63,379 nucleotides of DNA from a virus. Position numbers and translations under genes: made by a program. This document shows, one piece after another, positions 50,501 through 55,511 of the stretch (within the stretch, counting starts at the first letter, position 1; every line of letters begins with the position of its first letter). The stretch covers positions 1-63,379 of IMG/VR virus record IMGVR_UViG_3300036770_002271; one strand, given 5' to 3'. The notes beneath the pieces are model-generated. The model saw only the letters and a list, made by a program, of their open reading frames with translations, was not told the DNA's origin and searched no databases.

Positions 50501-53500
50501 AAGTGTATGGAATACTACATTTACATTTACTACATACACCAACACATTGTATGGTGTAAATGGTGTAACAACAACTGGTTTTAATGGTTTTATTGCTGTT
50601 GGAGCAGGACAAGAAGCTACAGGTTCAGGAGTAATAAATTGTAACGTTATAGTAACTAGTCTAGATGGACTTACTTGGACTAGATTGGGATATGTAAGCC
50701 TTAAAGGATTTTACGGAGTAAGTAGTAATGGCACAGTAGCAGTAGCAGTAGGTGAAGATGGGGTCATTTATAATTCTCAAAATGGTAGCGATTGGTATGG
50801 AATAAATGAATCAACTATACTAAGTGTAAATTCTGTTAGCGATACACTTATTGTTGACAGTACCATTGGAGTTAATGTAAATGATGTAATCAGATTTAAC
50901 AACTCATTTAGTAGTATTACAACAGGAACAAGTTATTATATTGTTGCTATACCAACATCAAATCAAATACAAATTAGTACAAGTTTAGGTGGTCCTGTAT
51001 TAACACTGACTGCTGGTACACCTAGTGATAATACATATTATTTCACTTACCCTACTACCGATACATTATATGATATAAGTTACGCAGGTGGTGTTTTTGT
51101 AACTGTTGGTGACAATGGTTTAATTAGAACGAGCAGTGATGGTATAACTTGGACAACAAGAACTTCAGGTACTACAAGAGATTTGCGTGGTATCACATAT
51201 AATTCAGGTATATGGATAGTAGTTGGACTTAATAATACTATTTTAAAGAGTACAGATAATGGTATTACATGGACAGATGTTTCATCATTTATTACAGAAG
51301 ATCCAGCTTACACTGTAAAAGGAGATAGTTTCTTATCAGGTTACGGCCCAGAAGAACTTGTTCCAGGTGTAGTAAGTGATAACCTTACAATGATTGTTAA
51401 TACACGACCTGGCACAAATTGGAGTGCTACAGAATATCAAAATGTAGGATATAATGTTGTAAGTATTGAATTTACACCGACCCCGTCAAATCAAGTTACT
51501 TATAGCTTTGACGAAATAGTTCAAGTTCCAGCACAGGTTGCTTTATTTGAGATTGTTAGTGCATCGGGATTATCAACAAGTTTATATGAAACATTAGATT
51601 ACACAGTAAATTGGATTAATAATACTATTACTTTAAATAGTTCATTACCTGTAGGTAATAAACTTAGACTTGATGTATATGAGGTGGGTAACGGAGATCA
51701 ATTAGTAAAATCAAATACTAAGATTGATCCGTTATTAACAAATAGTGTAACTGGCTTTAATGAAATTGTTTTAAATTGTAATTATAGCGAAAACATTTAC
51801 TTAGGTAGTGGTGTTCTTAGAACTGGAAGTAGTGCTATTGAAGAAACTGCTACACAAACTGATAGCGTTGATAATACAATTGTTGTTGGTGATGCTAGCA
51901 AATTTACATTGAACTCACCAATTTATTTTCAAGGTACGGTATTTGGTGGCATTGTTGCTAATAATACATATTATGTTAAAACAATTAGTATAGTAACTAA
52001 TAGAATTACTGTGTCTAGTACCTTTAATTTAATATCAGGTTTAGCTGGACCCACACTTACTGTAACAGATGCTACAGGAAGTATGACAGTAATTATACGT
52101 ACAGGAACAGGTAGTGTATGGACAGAACCTTACGTGGCACATAATGGGACAAAATTAATATTAGGTAAAACAGGTACGGTTAATGCTACAATTGCTGCTA
52201 CAGATACAGTTGTAGTCAATAGTACAGGTGGTATGGTAGCAGGAACACAAATAGTGTTTAGTAGCACGATGTTTGGGGGTGTTTTAACACCACTTACACC
52301 ATATAACATTTTAGTTATTGTAGATGGTAATGAATTTCAAATTGAAGACCCAAGCAGTCCAGGAAATCCATTAGCATTGACCGATAGCTCAGGTGGGGCT
52401 AGTTTTGTTAGTGGAGACTACAGCATAGCATTGGCAAGCAATGGAGTTAGTGCTAAATTAATATTCGCCGATGCATATAATGTTTCAACAGATTATTTGG
52501 TATACAGTGTATTTGGAGAAACAGAACCAGAACAATATGGTTACACAATACCTGAAACACAAGTATTTACAGCAACAGCTGGACAAACTGTTTTCAATTT
52601 AGATAATTTTGTTGGATATAATAATATTACTGATGCTATAGTAGAAGTTGACGGGTTACGTGTAAGTGATACATTATATACAATTGATTTTGTTTTAGAA
52701 ACATTAACATTTGGATCAGGATTAACTCTTGGTCAAATTGTTGCTGTAACAACTTATAATGATACGTTTAGACAATATCTAAACACACAATTTGACATAA
52801 CCAATAATTCTGTAGTTAACGTAACTAATGCTGTTTTAACAGTTGTAAGTCCTACTCCATATAGTGCTTATGTTACAGTAACCGTATCAGCACTACCACA
52901 AGTAAACGGAGTAGCAATAACAACAGGAGATGTCGTAAGATTTGCTGAATGTGTTGGAGCAGACCAATTAAATGGTCAAGCATTCTATATTGATAATATT
53001 GTAGGAAACACTTTTAGAATTTACACAGGTATATCAGGTGGTACACCAGTAGATCCTGTGAGCTTATTAGCAACATATATATCAGGTGGAGTATGTTGGA
53101 TAGACAGAACCTTCACATTAACAACAACTGTGGGAACAAGAACATTCAGTGCTAACAATAGAATATTAGTAAACAACACTGATAACTTAGTTGCTGGAAC
53201 ACCAGTATACTTTACACAAACAGGAAGTACATCAGGTGATATATTGCCTGGTGGATTAATTGATAGCCAAGAATATTTTGTATTAGAGGTTGCTCCAATT
53301 GTTACAATGGATGAAATTGTAACAAATGAAGTATACACAATTGAGGCACAAGGTATTCTAACTGATGCTGTAGAACTTGAAACAGGTAGAATTTATCAAA
53401 TCGTAACCATTGGAACTACAGACTTTACATTAGTTGGAGCAGCAAGTAATACGATTGGTATATACTTTACAGCAACAGGAGCAGGAACAGGAACAGGAAC

Positions 53501-54671
53501 AGCAATATTAGAACCAACTTACTATACATTACCTTATATAGGAGCAGGTGCTAATACCACAGGAACTGTGTTTACGGGTATCAATACTGGTCCTTATCCA
53601 GCAACAAGCATTGTAGCAGGGTATGTTTACACAATCATAAGTGTTGGTTCAACAGACTTTACGTTAATTGGTGCTAGTTCAAACACAGTAGGAACTACAT
53701 TTATAGCAACGGGAGTAGGTCTTGGCACAGGCACAGCAAGACAGGGTATAGGAACTATAATTGCTAGAAGCTTTACAGTGAGTGAGACAAGATTTGGTGA
53801 TGAACTAGTTTTAACAAATAGTGGGCCTGACACTATTCTAGTAAGTCAATTTGACCAAACTAATGTTGATAGACTCTGGGTTACATTAAATGGTTATCGT
53901 GTACCATCAAGTCAACTAGTTTTGTATCCTGGAAATAATTTAGGTATTCTAGTTCCAATTCTTACAACTGATGATGTAACAATTACAACAATGATGCCTA
54001 CCCCAACTCCAAATCAAGAAGTATACCTACAAAATGTAAACAAAAATGGTGTTGGAACAGTATTTAGAGAAAATACAAGAAATAGAACATGGTTAGCAAA
54101 TCAGTTACTATACACTGATAGTGAAATTGTTGTAAATAATGCTGAGTATATTACTGATGTTATTACTCAAACTTCAACAGTTCCTGCTTTAGGCTTAGAT
54201 GGACTATACACAATTGGATTAACTGCTGATAAAAATACCATTCTTTCAATCACTGTTTATAATAATACCACATCAGCGACAATTAATTCAAGTAATTATG
54301 TATTAAGTTTCGTTGGTAATCAACCAGTTATTGAAATAAACCCAGGAGCCTATATCAATGTAGGTAATAGTTTAACAATAACAGTAATAGTAGGAGGATT
54401 AATTTATATTAATGGTGAGCAGATACGCTTCACAGATGTTGATTTTGCTACTAACACATTGAGTGGCTTGACAAGAGGTGTCAATGGAACAGGGGTTCAA
54501 TTAAATATACCACAATATTCTGTTGTTTATAGCTTGATTTACACAAATCAATTAAGTCAAATAAATTACAACCAAACTTGGAATAGTAATCAATACAATA
54601 GCACATTGGGCGACCCACTACAGATTAGTAACACAGAAGCTTCAATATTCTTAAAAACGGATATAAATTAA
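35529..54671 (+). CDS. Giant multidomain baseplate/virion protein at the gp7 locus
   Basis: 6380 aa (about 0.7 MDa), uninterrupted over 19.1 kb. The N-terminus MRIRTLNFLPEVFHTPTNAQFLNATLDQLVNP and YDFLSYPGIIDSLKLQGG belongs to a family of very large structural proteins after gp6 in aquatic T4-like phages; in T4 that place is gp7. Seen along the chain: beta-sandwich repeats; CBM5/12-like modules (GQIVKYKNKYWVALKK, about 1870-1900, and SIVRYNNKVWECIVS, about 4765-4790); FG-GAP-like propeller blades (about 2260-2960, for example KWLYVGAPDINRVYVYR); five or more TDFTLIGA repeats (about 2420, 4211, 4244, 5958, 6041); a BNR/YCF48-like propeller (about 4860-5250, FVTVGDNGLIRTSSDGITW); and a 'G-E-K/Q-I ... 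N-L-S-x-L-x-R-G' module near 3604 and 6291. The N-terminus probably anchors in the wedge; the rest may be an adhesive arm. Function beyond that is inferred. Confidence 0.85.
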   Translation: MRIRTLNFLPEVFHTPTNAQFLNATLDQLVNPPVTQKIQGYIGSKLGYGINAKDYYVTEPTKVRTDYQLDPGVVFTKKNESTAYDFLSYPGIIDSLKLQGGITNNNSDLFTSEIYSWDSFTNLDKLINFNQYYWLPFGPPAVTVASDIVYSETDYVVTSEPNNYNIRIESASTGSDNPTITLLRGGTYTFTVDQASQFFIQGQPGVTGYSITQPNLSTRDILGVTNNGANVGTVTFNVPLSTAQNQYILPGSNTVDVISTVPYANVNGGTLSSIGGSIDGVTSLNGLTVMFYNTGVTDPLETTNFYTITTSGSPSNPTLTLTPSTAIPSNQKITASFGTVYNDRNFYKSTGGTIELIPYISANLDTLYYQDGSVANRVGVIRIIDSNLLNIINVNEDILGQTNYTSPNGVIFTNGLKVDFVGDIIPSSYANGTYYVEGVGTGIQLIPTDLLVNPEPFTTSAFIPYDTTPYDIGNYDTDLFILSNQDYITIARNSLSYNPWSRSNRWFHIEVINATAEYNNDPNIVTDYATYNNKAKRPIIEFYPNLKLYECGSVAKNPTDFIDLRTTDAFSLVAGHENYYPDVNVYTAYDCTINGVVNGTSTTINIPSSGVVGTFVIGQYIADLYEAGPSTSPPQIPDTAQITAISGLGTSTITLTINWTGNTTITTVNNASIIATEETVNNYALFEGCRVIFNNDTDNISNKIYVVTFAELTPGGTPVISLTEAPDGQVENNNQVVILRGANNIGKSYYYDIDIWKLGQQKTNVNQAPYFDVFDSNGISFGNTDIYIGSSFAGSKLFAYGIGSGPNDILLGFPIQYSSIDNPGDISFDVVINSQTFDYVTGSTPITQNINTGYVYNYSSLIDYTRMLGWQTCVSPSVQYQVFEFNYFADNPTNIFTCDVPALTTTETNWPVVKVFINNVFQEPTNYTYNISGNNTIVNLTVDGLIDTVVQVLVLSNEVSENSYFTVPLNLSNNPFNTNITTANIGDIRSQYSTIFMNNPNMTGVMFGSNNYRDLGNLVPYGNAIIQNSSPLTSVGSFLRLQNHNIFDSLQFNSREYVKFKTLLIDTVNQIVNEQNYTASTYLDDALDIITSTKNQEQPFFWSDMLPSKAPYLSRSYTFNNDLETSIFPLSRVYDFSKANYNGVLVYVSRIVSGTVIQLQLIKGTDYVISTDSPSLTVSFDLLAGDIVTINEYNQTYGSYVPNTPTKLGLYPSFIPTVILDSTYTQPTYFIIGHDGSYTKTYGNYNTTLGVLEDFRDQALLEFERRIYNNLKLSQTIPVSEYEVVPGYFRTTDLTWAEFLEIYSKNFLDWVGQNRLDYKSQYYDNNNQFTYNYSDSGIRLDNKPILQGYWRGVYEYFYDTSQPNTSPWEMLGYTSQPSWWTSVYGPSPYTSDNLVLWGDLANGYDYNNGNPVIREEFIRPGLLNVLPVDSNGNLVSPLSSIVGNYTSNTFQREWKVGDDSPVELSYRRSSTWPYDLMRILALTKPAKFFNLGIDLDNYLYNTEFNQYLVNNRSHLVLDDVEIYGSGVAKTSYINWIVDYEKQLGVNATTNITDLLFNLDVRLVYRVAGYSDKTLLKFYVEKGSPNSTNASLLIPDESYSVLLYENQPFDRIIYTSIIIQRVTNGYAVYGNSQNRAYFSTLSPKYDGFYDNITVEGLSAKITKNFTTPEQVVPYGYIFNTVQETSQFIANYGSWLIEKGMIFDQIENGVEINWRQMIGEFLYWAQTGWDVGSIVTLSPAATQIKIDRDSYIVQPLTLQQSNFILNQSLYPIQNIDLSIVRDQTLFNVQPLNEGDSLSYGQFNISNFEHGIVFDNTTVFDDRIYNLVTGLRQNRILVKGVKTAEWNGTVTASGFILNQDNITEWRTAIAYTKGQIVKYKNKYWVALKKIEPSSVFNELDWKETDYNEIQKGLLPNSSTRSYESSIYYNINEANLEQDADLLGFSLIGYRPRDYLALVDLTDTAQINVYRNFIRNKGTRNSLDAFKGARLPQGGIDYDIYENWAIKLHSFGGTLNDNFAEFRLRQNLLTGNPSIVSLTNGIPTIGSQQEVPLYSLFNYGSLITNPNILPTTDNYTPQIYPSAGYVNFNDVKMSSYFYNGLPTAVNEAGVIVPIEDFYVRDYVWLANFLGTWQVYTWQPLGQIILARGNNDGTTTIRFSSPQNIPLLTPIAIVNFSSLVDGYYIVTRLVNNSEVIINLTLDINLGQVTGYGVVSKFASQRVTQPSDIINLPLLNAEFIKNTVWVDEDTDGNWSVYRKGINYTFDNEKTKTNSDNFGSSVAFTTTSGYLIGDSGLGELYRYTYNIIQDDYELSETITESVSFGTAITYTDNFYFVSEPTSGSPKVYVYVINDSTESTDLIQLQTLTALGGSTNYGASLSISNDRKWLYVGAPDINRVYVYRQQYIPLSAGYFVNGEVYTITEVGTTDFTLIGALENKIGITFVATGIGSGNGTATQISYEYSTYLDGSILGDNYGITVSTDYYGDTLVVGAPSYDQSISATNWGRAYMYHRTVQNIEVQSNSYGGLPQLFSLGWTPAKTTVSVTNTTATTNLVTISNTAGLSVNDPIIFTGTGYGSSLLETEKVYYISSINSGAPGTITLKTSRTTNTNVTLNTETIGSGTAYIQTTPLYVTVNGRLVQDNNYAVISTNTFVYTGDVLAGDIINVSDNIFTLLQTFESESTPRPGVQFGISVGVTRTSNEIIVGAPFEISSQNSEGVVYRYTNGGGRYGVIIGTDECYITVPRKMFINGFLVILPVGDVNTTVNAINSTQVPNVQASATTDGKLIISVVDQNLSVPNEKLLVSVIDIVTLDELGFEIYTKTQTVLCPHLIGASQFGSVVKFNEFDSFVVSAPVGTRYSFTTFDFTDDENFENDTVFDNNATQFVDMLPNAGAVYMFDYLPSYNESLSNVGNFVYAQSCNDTNQNVGSLPRYGLSLDFNEYKVMVGSPYYQPNITNGQVVIYQNNVGIKDWSIYRRSSSVVDINKMQNLQIFSAETNDTLINLDYFDPLQGKLLGAVRENLDYVSNADPANYNSLDNTQSGLVWGANKVGLLWYNTSNTRFVNYHQNDVVYNSKYWGSVFPGSNVTVYSWVASNVIPSEYEGPGTPFDITKYTTQEVLNASNLLSPVYYFWVRNTNVIFRKTNKTLADSVIEQYINSPINSGISYLSPLLPNTFGLYNCQSYFDANDSVLHIGYSTGTSSDVPHNEYTLIRANYADDFLPGVPTFGSTERPTSLYDRLLDSLCGVDEEGGVVPNPFLPLAVQSGILVRPRQSFFYDRFLALKNYLQYANTICKQFPILEIRTPSYLYTSGLYFDTQDYWTKITWWAPGYDDNTKPALQVNFYADLSTLNVNTGTVVAVGQNNGSQEYYVYGTDRLWTRIGLQNGTIEFNSTLWDYAEAKLGFGDNFFDTSLYDEYPSEETRYIVRALNEQIYIDDLLVFRNKSLILLFEYIQSETTESQNYLPWLNKTSLVDVSHKIRELLPFEVYQTDNQDFLAGYLNETKPYHVVIKDFLFTYTGTDVYEGDITDFDLPSSYNSNFATFISPQLVYNSVIGDNQYLPNNSIWTNNLYSQWFNNRGVSLTGETNYQITTLAVYMTLGSTVIVVDNASGFPVNGVITIGTEKIVYSNVDRAANILSNLQRGYNDTDIQYHLPGELIYIDLPPVLLLNSGRDYTEPPKITAYIDTTIYPEPLQLAVLEPVMSLDKVIDVNVINPGQGYAVLPEIRIDPSLVITFSSVDVNLLLNTIRLFAPTLVTGDLVQYKVGTGTSIGGLVNSAWYYINLLEDNPSPIIALYTSYGDAVNNRDRVVFSNAGTGSDHTLNLGARASAISTSYPIREIDLTLRYDRTTYTTQVIDWRPGEYYGAFYAGRYSNSENIASSSITLQSVLPPINTILASAQGVAFEIVEVTNDRTIDYSNFVRNVLETVDVGSGVAEDRYLVRLTYDYNDPNAPGSTIGFTVGMPVKFIGLAIGGLVADTTYYVKKVINNSDFSISSTQFGSALTLTNANVTPAGLECFTAQIIDQGIITVNYPSIVEVTETFANTNKLLAPISAIGTGGTSGLYTNISITFTGNVFGNIVENEIYYVTSVADSETFTISRTLDPITTTLTNTNTSNIITVDSTTDFNLNDPIIFNQMVITVGNFVIGQKYTILTLGNTDYTVLGAKENLRSLEFIATSTGLVTAGSFVPGKQYVIQSLGTVLFNAGSFVPGNAYEIVSVGTTDFTLIGAANNSVGTIFTATGVGSGSGTANYITDFTLIGSSENVVGATFIATGFGTGPGTATQGSGTVAVTSFGNINQGTVYYVQNILNSTQLKISTVVNGSELTLSNQTGTATLINQKDVVQLTNATGSMNMNVSLPVSPGQVNGQLFTLYQTSGQYPSISSGTVSNLISRTINATLATVDKIALRTPSRILSATSNFYYNMPLVVDSNIGNLTTGIIYYVIEYTGRYDSNTDTTTPGLQVTVTTVSGSVLTCDDTNNLYVGMPIIFSGNGIGSVVIDLEYYVHSIINGTQFRLSNTNGGTIVTFVSGVGSMIGTGDDFIQVSTSIISPTVVTLSDADGPSTIEQTTTTITPASFDVSYTLGGYQVVISDQGSGYAVNNTVTIPGNLIGGVTTTNDLTIEVNSIGTMGEITSVIKLGTPAGNVNQYYLKVISINQFELYSNKQLTIPVSGLTLPYEGFTSSTVTGATSSVLTIDTTGFNEYDSVVFTGSVPNVITEGYTYYLYNVTPTTTQITTIPNDISSIVGSITFTSDFTMAKAGSFALLPEPFSFNRSIVRYNNKVWECIVSNNDDDFVFGKWVELNSGDRKLNALDRAFGYYQPTDNMPGRDLTQAFTGLIYPNTTYLGNAFAPEDQYNIDTFLQDQPFYPTDIDNVAITNNGTIYLGAANTNEYSGLITSTNTTSWEANGLTSLPIGFTDIIYAGGYYIVTTTNTATPIFYSSNGTVWTSSGAFTPYSSTPYDVTPWDVSALSVPADSLNSVGYKSNTWVAVGSSIVTATNVSVWNTTFTFTTYTNTLYGVNGVTTTGFNGFIAVGAGQEATGSGVINCNVIVTSLDGLTWTRLGYVSLKGFYGVSSNGTVAVAVGEDGVIYNSQNGSDWYGINESTILSVNSVSDTLIVDSTIGVNVNDVIRFNNSFSSITTGTSYYIVAIPTSNQIQISTSLGGPVLTLTAGTPSDNTYYFTYPTTDTLYDISYAGGVFVTVGDNGLIRTSSDGITWTTRTSGTTRDLRGITYNSGIWIVVGLNNTILKSTDNGITWTDVSSFITEDPAYTVKGDSFLSGYGPEELVPGVVSDNLTMIVNTRPGTNWSATEYQNVGYNVVSIEFTPTPSNQVTYSFDEIVQVPAQVALFEIVSASGLSTSLYETLDYTVNWINNTITLNSSLPVGNKLRLDVYEVGNGDQLVKSNTKIDPLLTNSVTGFNEIVLNCNYSENIYLGSGVLRTGSSAIEETATQTDSVDNTIVVGDASKFTLNSPIYFQGTVFGGIVANNTYYVKTISIVTNRITVSSTFNLISGLAGPTLTVTDATGSMTVIIRTGTGSVWTEPYVAHNGTKLILGKTGTVNATIAATDTVVVNSTGGMVAGTQIVFSSTMFGGVLTPLTPYNILVIVDGNEFQIEDPSSPGNPLALTDSSGGASFVSGDYSIALASNGVSAKLIFADAYNVSTDYLVYSVFGETEPEQYGYTIPETQVFTATAGQTVFNLDNFVGYNNITDAIVEVDGLRVSDTLYTIDFVLETLTFGSGLTLGQIVAVTTYNDTFRQYLNTQFDITNNSVVNVTNAVLTVVSPTPYSAYVTVTVSALPQVNGVAITTGDVVRFAECVGADQLNGQAFYIDNIVGNTFRIYTGISGGTPVDPVSLLATYISGGVCWIDRTFTLTTTVGTRTFSANNRILVNNTDNLVAGTPVYFTQTGSTSGDILPGGLIDSQEYFVLEVAPIVTMDEIVTNEVYTIEAQGILTDAVELETGRIYQIVTIGTTDFTLVGAASNTIGIYFTATGAGTGTGTAILEPTYYTLPYIGAGANTTGTVFTGINTGPYPATSIVAGYVYTIISVGSTDFTLIGASSNTVGTTFIATGVGLGTGTARQGIGTIIARSFTVSETRFGDELVLTNSGPDTILVSQFDQTNVDRLWVTLNGYRVPSSQLVLYPGNNLGILVPILTTDDVTITTMMPTPTPNQEVYLQNVNKNGVGTVFRENTRNRTWLANQLLYTDSEIVVNNAEYITDVITQTSTVPALGLDGLYTIGLTADKNTILSITVYNNTTSATINSSNYVLSFVGNQPVIEINPGAYINVGNSLTITVIVGGLIYINGEQIRFTDVDFATNTLSGLTRGVNGTGVQLNIPQYSVVYSLIYTNQLSQINYNQTWNSNQYNSTLGDPLQISNTEASIFLKTDIN

Positions 54672-54673
54672 GA

Positions 54674-54681
54674 GATAAATA
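54674..54681 (+). promoter_or_regulatory. Late-like box GATAAATA before 58-aa gene
   Basis: GATAAATA starts 3 nt after the giant gene's stop and ends 5 nt before the ATG at 54687, the spacing that predicts a leaderless mRNA. Confidence 0.5.
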
Positions 54682-54686
54682 TAACT

Positions 54687-54863
54687 ATGACTAACTTTAC
54701 CTTAACACAATTAATGCATAATAGAGTTGCACAAAAGAAAGAACACGAGCAACAGGAACAGAAAAAGCCTAATGAAAATTCGGGGATTTTACTTTCTAGC
54801 CATGTTAAAATTTATGATCCAAATACGAGTGAGGTATTAGTTCAGAAAAGGGCGGATGAGTAA
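54687..54863 (+). CDS. Small protein with KIYDPN motif
   Basis: 58 aa, translated from ATG 54687 to TAA 54861-54863. The sequence begins MTNFTLTQLMHNRVAQKKEHEQ, with a Gln/Glu/Lys-rich helix, and ends SSHVKIYDPNTSEVLVQKRADE. That end is nearly the same as residues 13-31 of the next protein (GFLKIYDPNSMEVFVDKKN), so the two share a short module. The stop overlaps the next start (TAATG), indicating translational coupling. Function unknown; a small virion or assembly protein is likely from its place between structural genes. Confidence 0.7.
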   Translation: MTNFTLTQLMHNRVAQKKEHEQQEQKKPNENSGILLSSHVKIYDPNTSEVLVQKRADE

Positions 54864-55483
54864 TGTCAATAATCAATTTATCCTATAAAGTTGAAGGGTT
54901 TTTAAAGATTTATGACCCAAATAGCATGGAAGTTTTTGTAGATAAGAAGAATGCTATCAACTATGAAAACATGAGCAATGCTATGGCTGACACATTAAGC
55001 AGTCGTGGATATGGAGAAATATATCAAATGGCTTTTGGAAATGGTGGAGCCAGTGTTAATGAGACTGGAATTATTACATATTTGCCACCAAATACCACAG
55101 GTCAGAATGCTAGTTTGTATAATGAAACCTATGCTAAGATAGTTGATGATACCAGTGTGTTTAATTTAGATCCAACACGTAACAAAATGACAGTTTTTCA
55201 CACTGCTGGAAAAGTTTATAGTGATATTCTTGTACAATGTTTGTTAGATTATGGGGAACCAGCTGGACAAGATACATTTGATAATAGTACACAAACAGAT
55301 AGCAGTTATATTTTTGATGAATTAGGATTATTAGCTAATTATGGCACAGACGCTAATGGTGAAGTCATTACTAGACTATTAACGCATGTAATTTTTCATC
55401 CAGTACAAAAATCATTAAACAGACAAATTCAAATTGATTATACAATACGAATTCAAAGTCTAACAAACTTAGTAACTATATAA
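54863..55483 (+). CDS. Conserved virion structural protein of T4-like phages
   Basis: 206 aa. Recognisable conserved blocks: KKNAINYENMSNAMADTLSSRGYGEIYQMAFGNGGASVNETGIITYLPPNT, then YAKIVDD, DPTRNKMTVFHTAGKVYSDILVQCLLDYGEPAGQDTFDN, and FDELGLLANYG...RLLTHVIFHPVQKSLNRQIQIDYTIRI. The family is common next to baseplate and fibre genes in aquatic T4-like phages, but I know no assigned biochemical role. Its place after gp6 and the giant protein could correspond to gp8, though no specific gp8 motif is seen. It starts with the KIYDPN module shared with the 58-aa protein upstream. Confidence 0.75.
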   Translation: MSIINLSYKVEGFLKIYDPNSMEVFVDKKNAINYENMSNAMADTLSSRGYGEIYQMAFGNGGASVNETGIITYLPPNTTGQNASLYNETYAKIVDDTSVFNLDPTRNKMTVFHTAGKVYSDILVQCLLDYGEPAGQDTFDNSTQTDSSYIFDELGLLANYGTDANGEVITRLLTHVIFHPVQKSLNRQIQIDYTIRIQSLTNLVTI

Positions 55484-55491
55484 GATAAATA
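55484..55491 (+). promoter_or_regulatory. Late-like box GATAAATA before fibre gene
   Basis: GATAAATA starts at the first base after the previous stop. A GGAGAG ribosome-binding site (55498-55503) precedes the ATG at 55512. Confidence 0.6.
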
Positions 55492-55511
55492 ATATACGGA
55501 GAGTGTAAAAA

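Noticed and set aside
35529-54671. Chance that the giant frame is several genes joined by sequencing error
   Set aside because: No frame break is visible. Modules repeat on both sides of any possible joint, and no internal start with ribosome-binding site or late box stands out. Read-level support could not be examined here.
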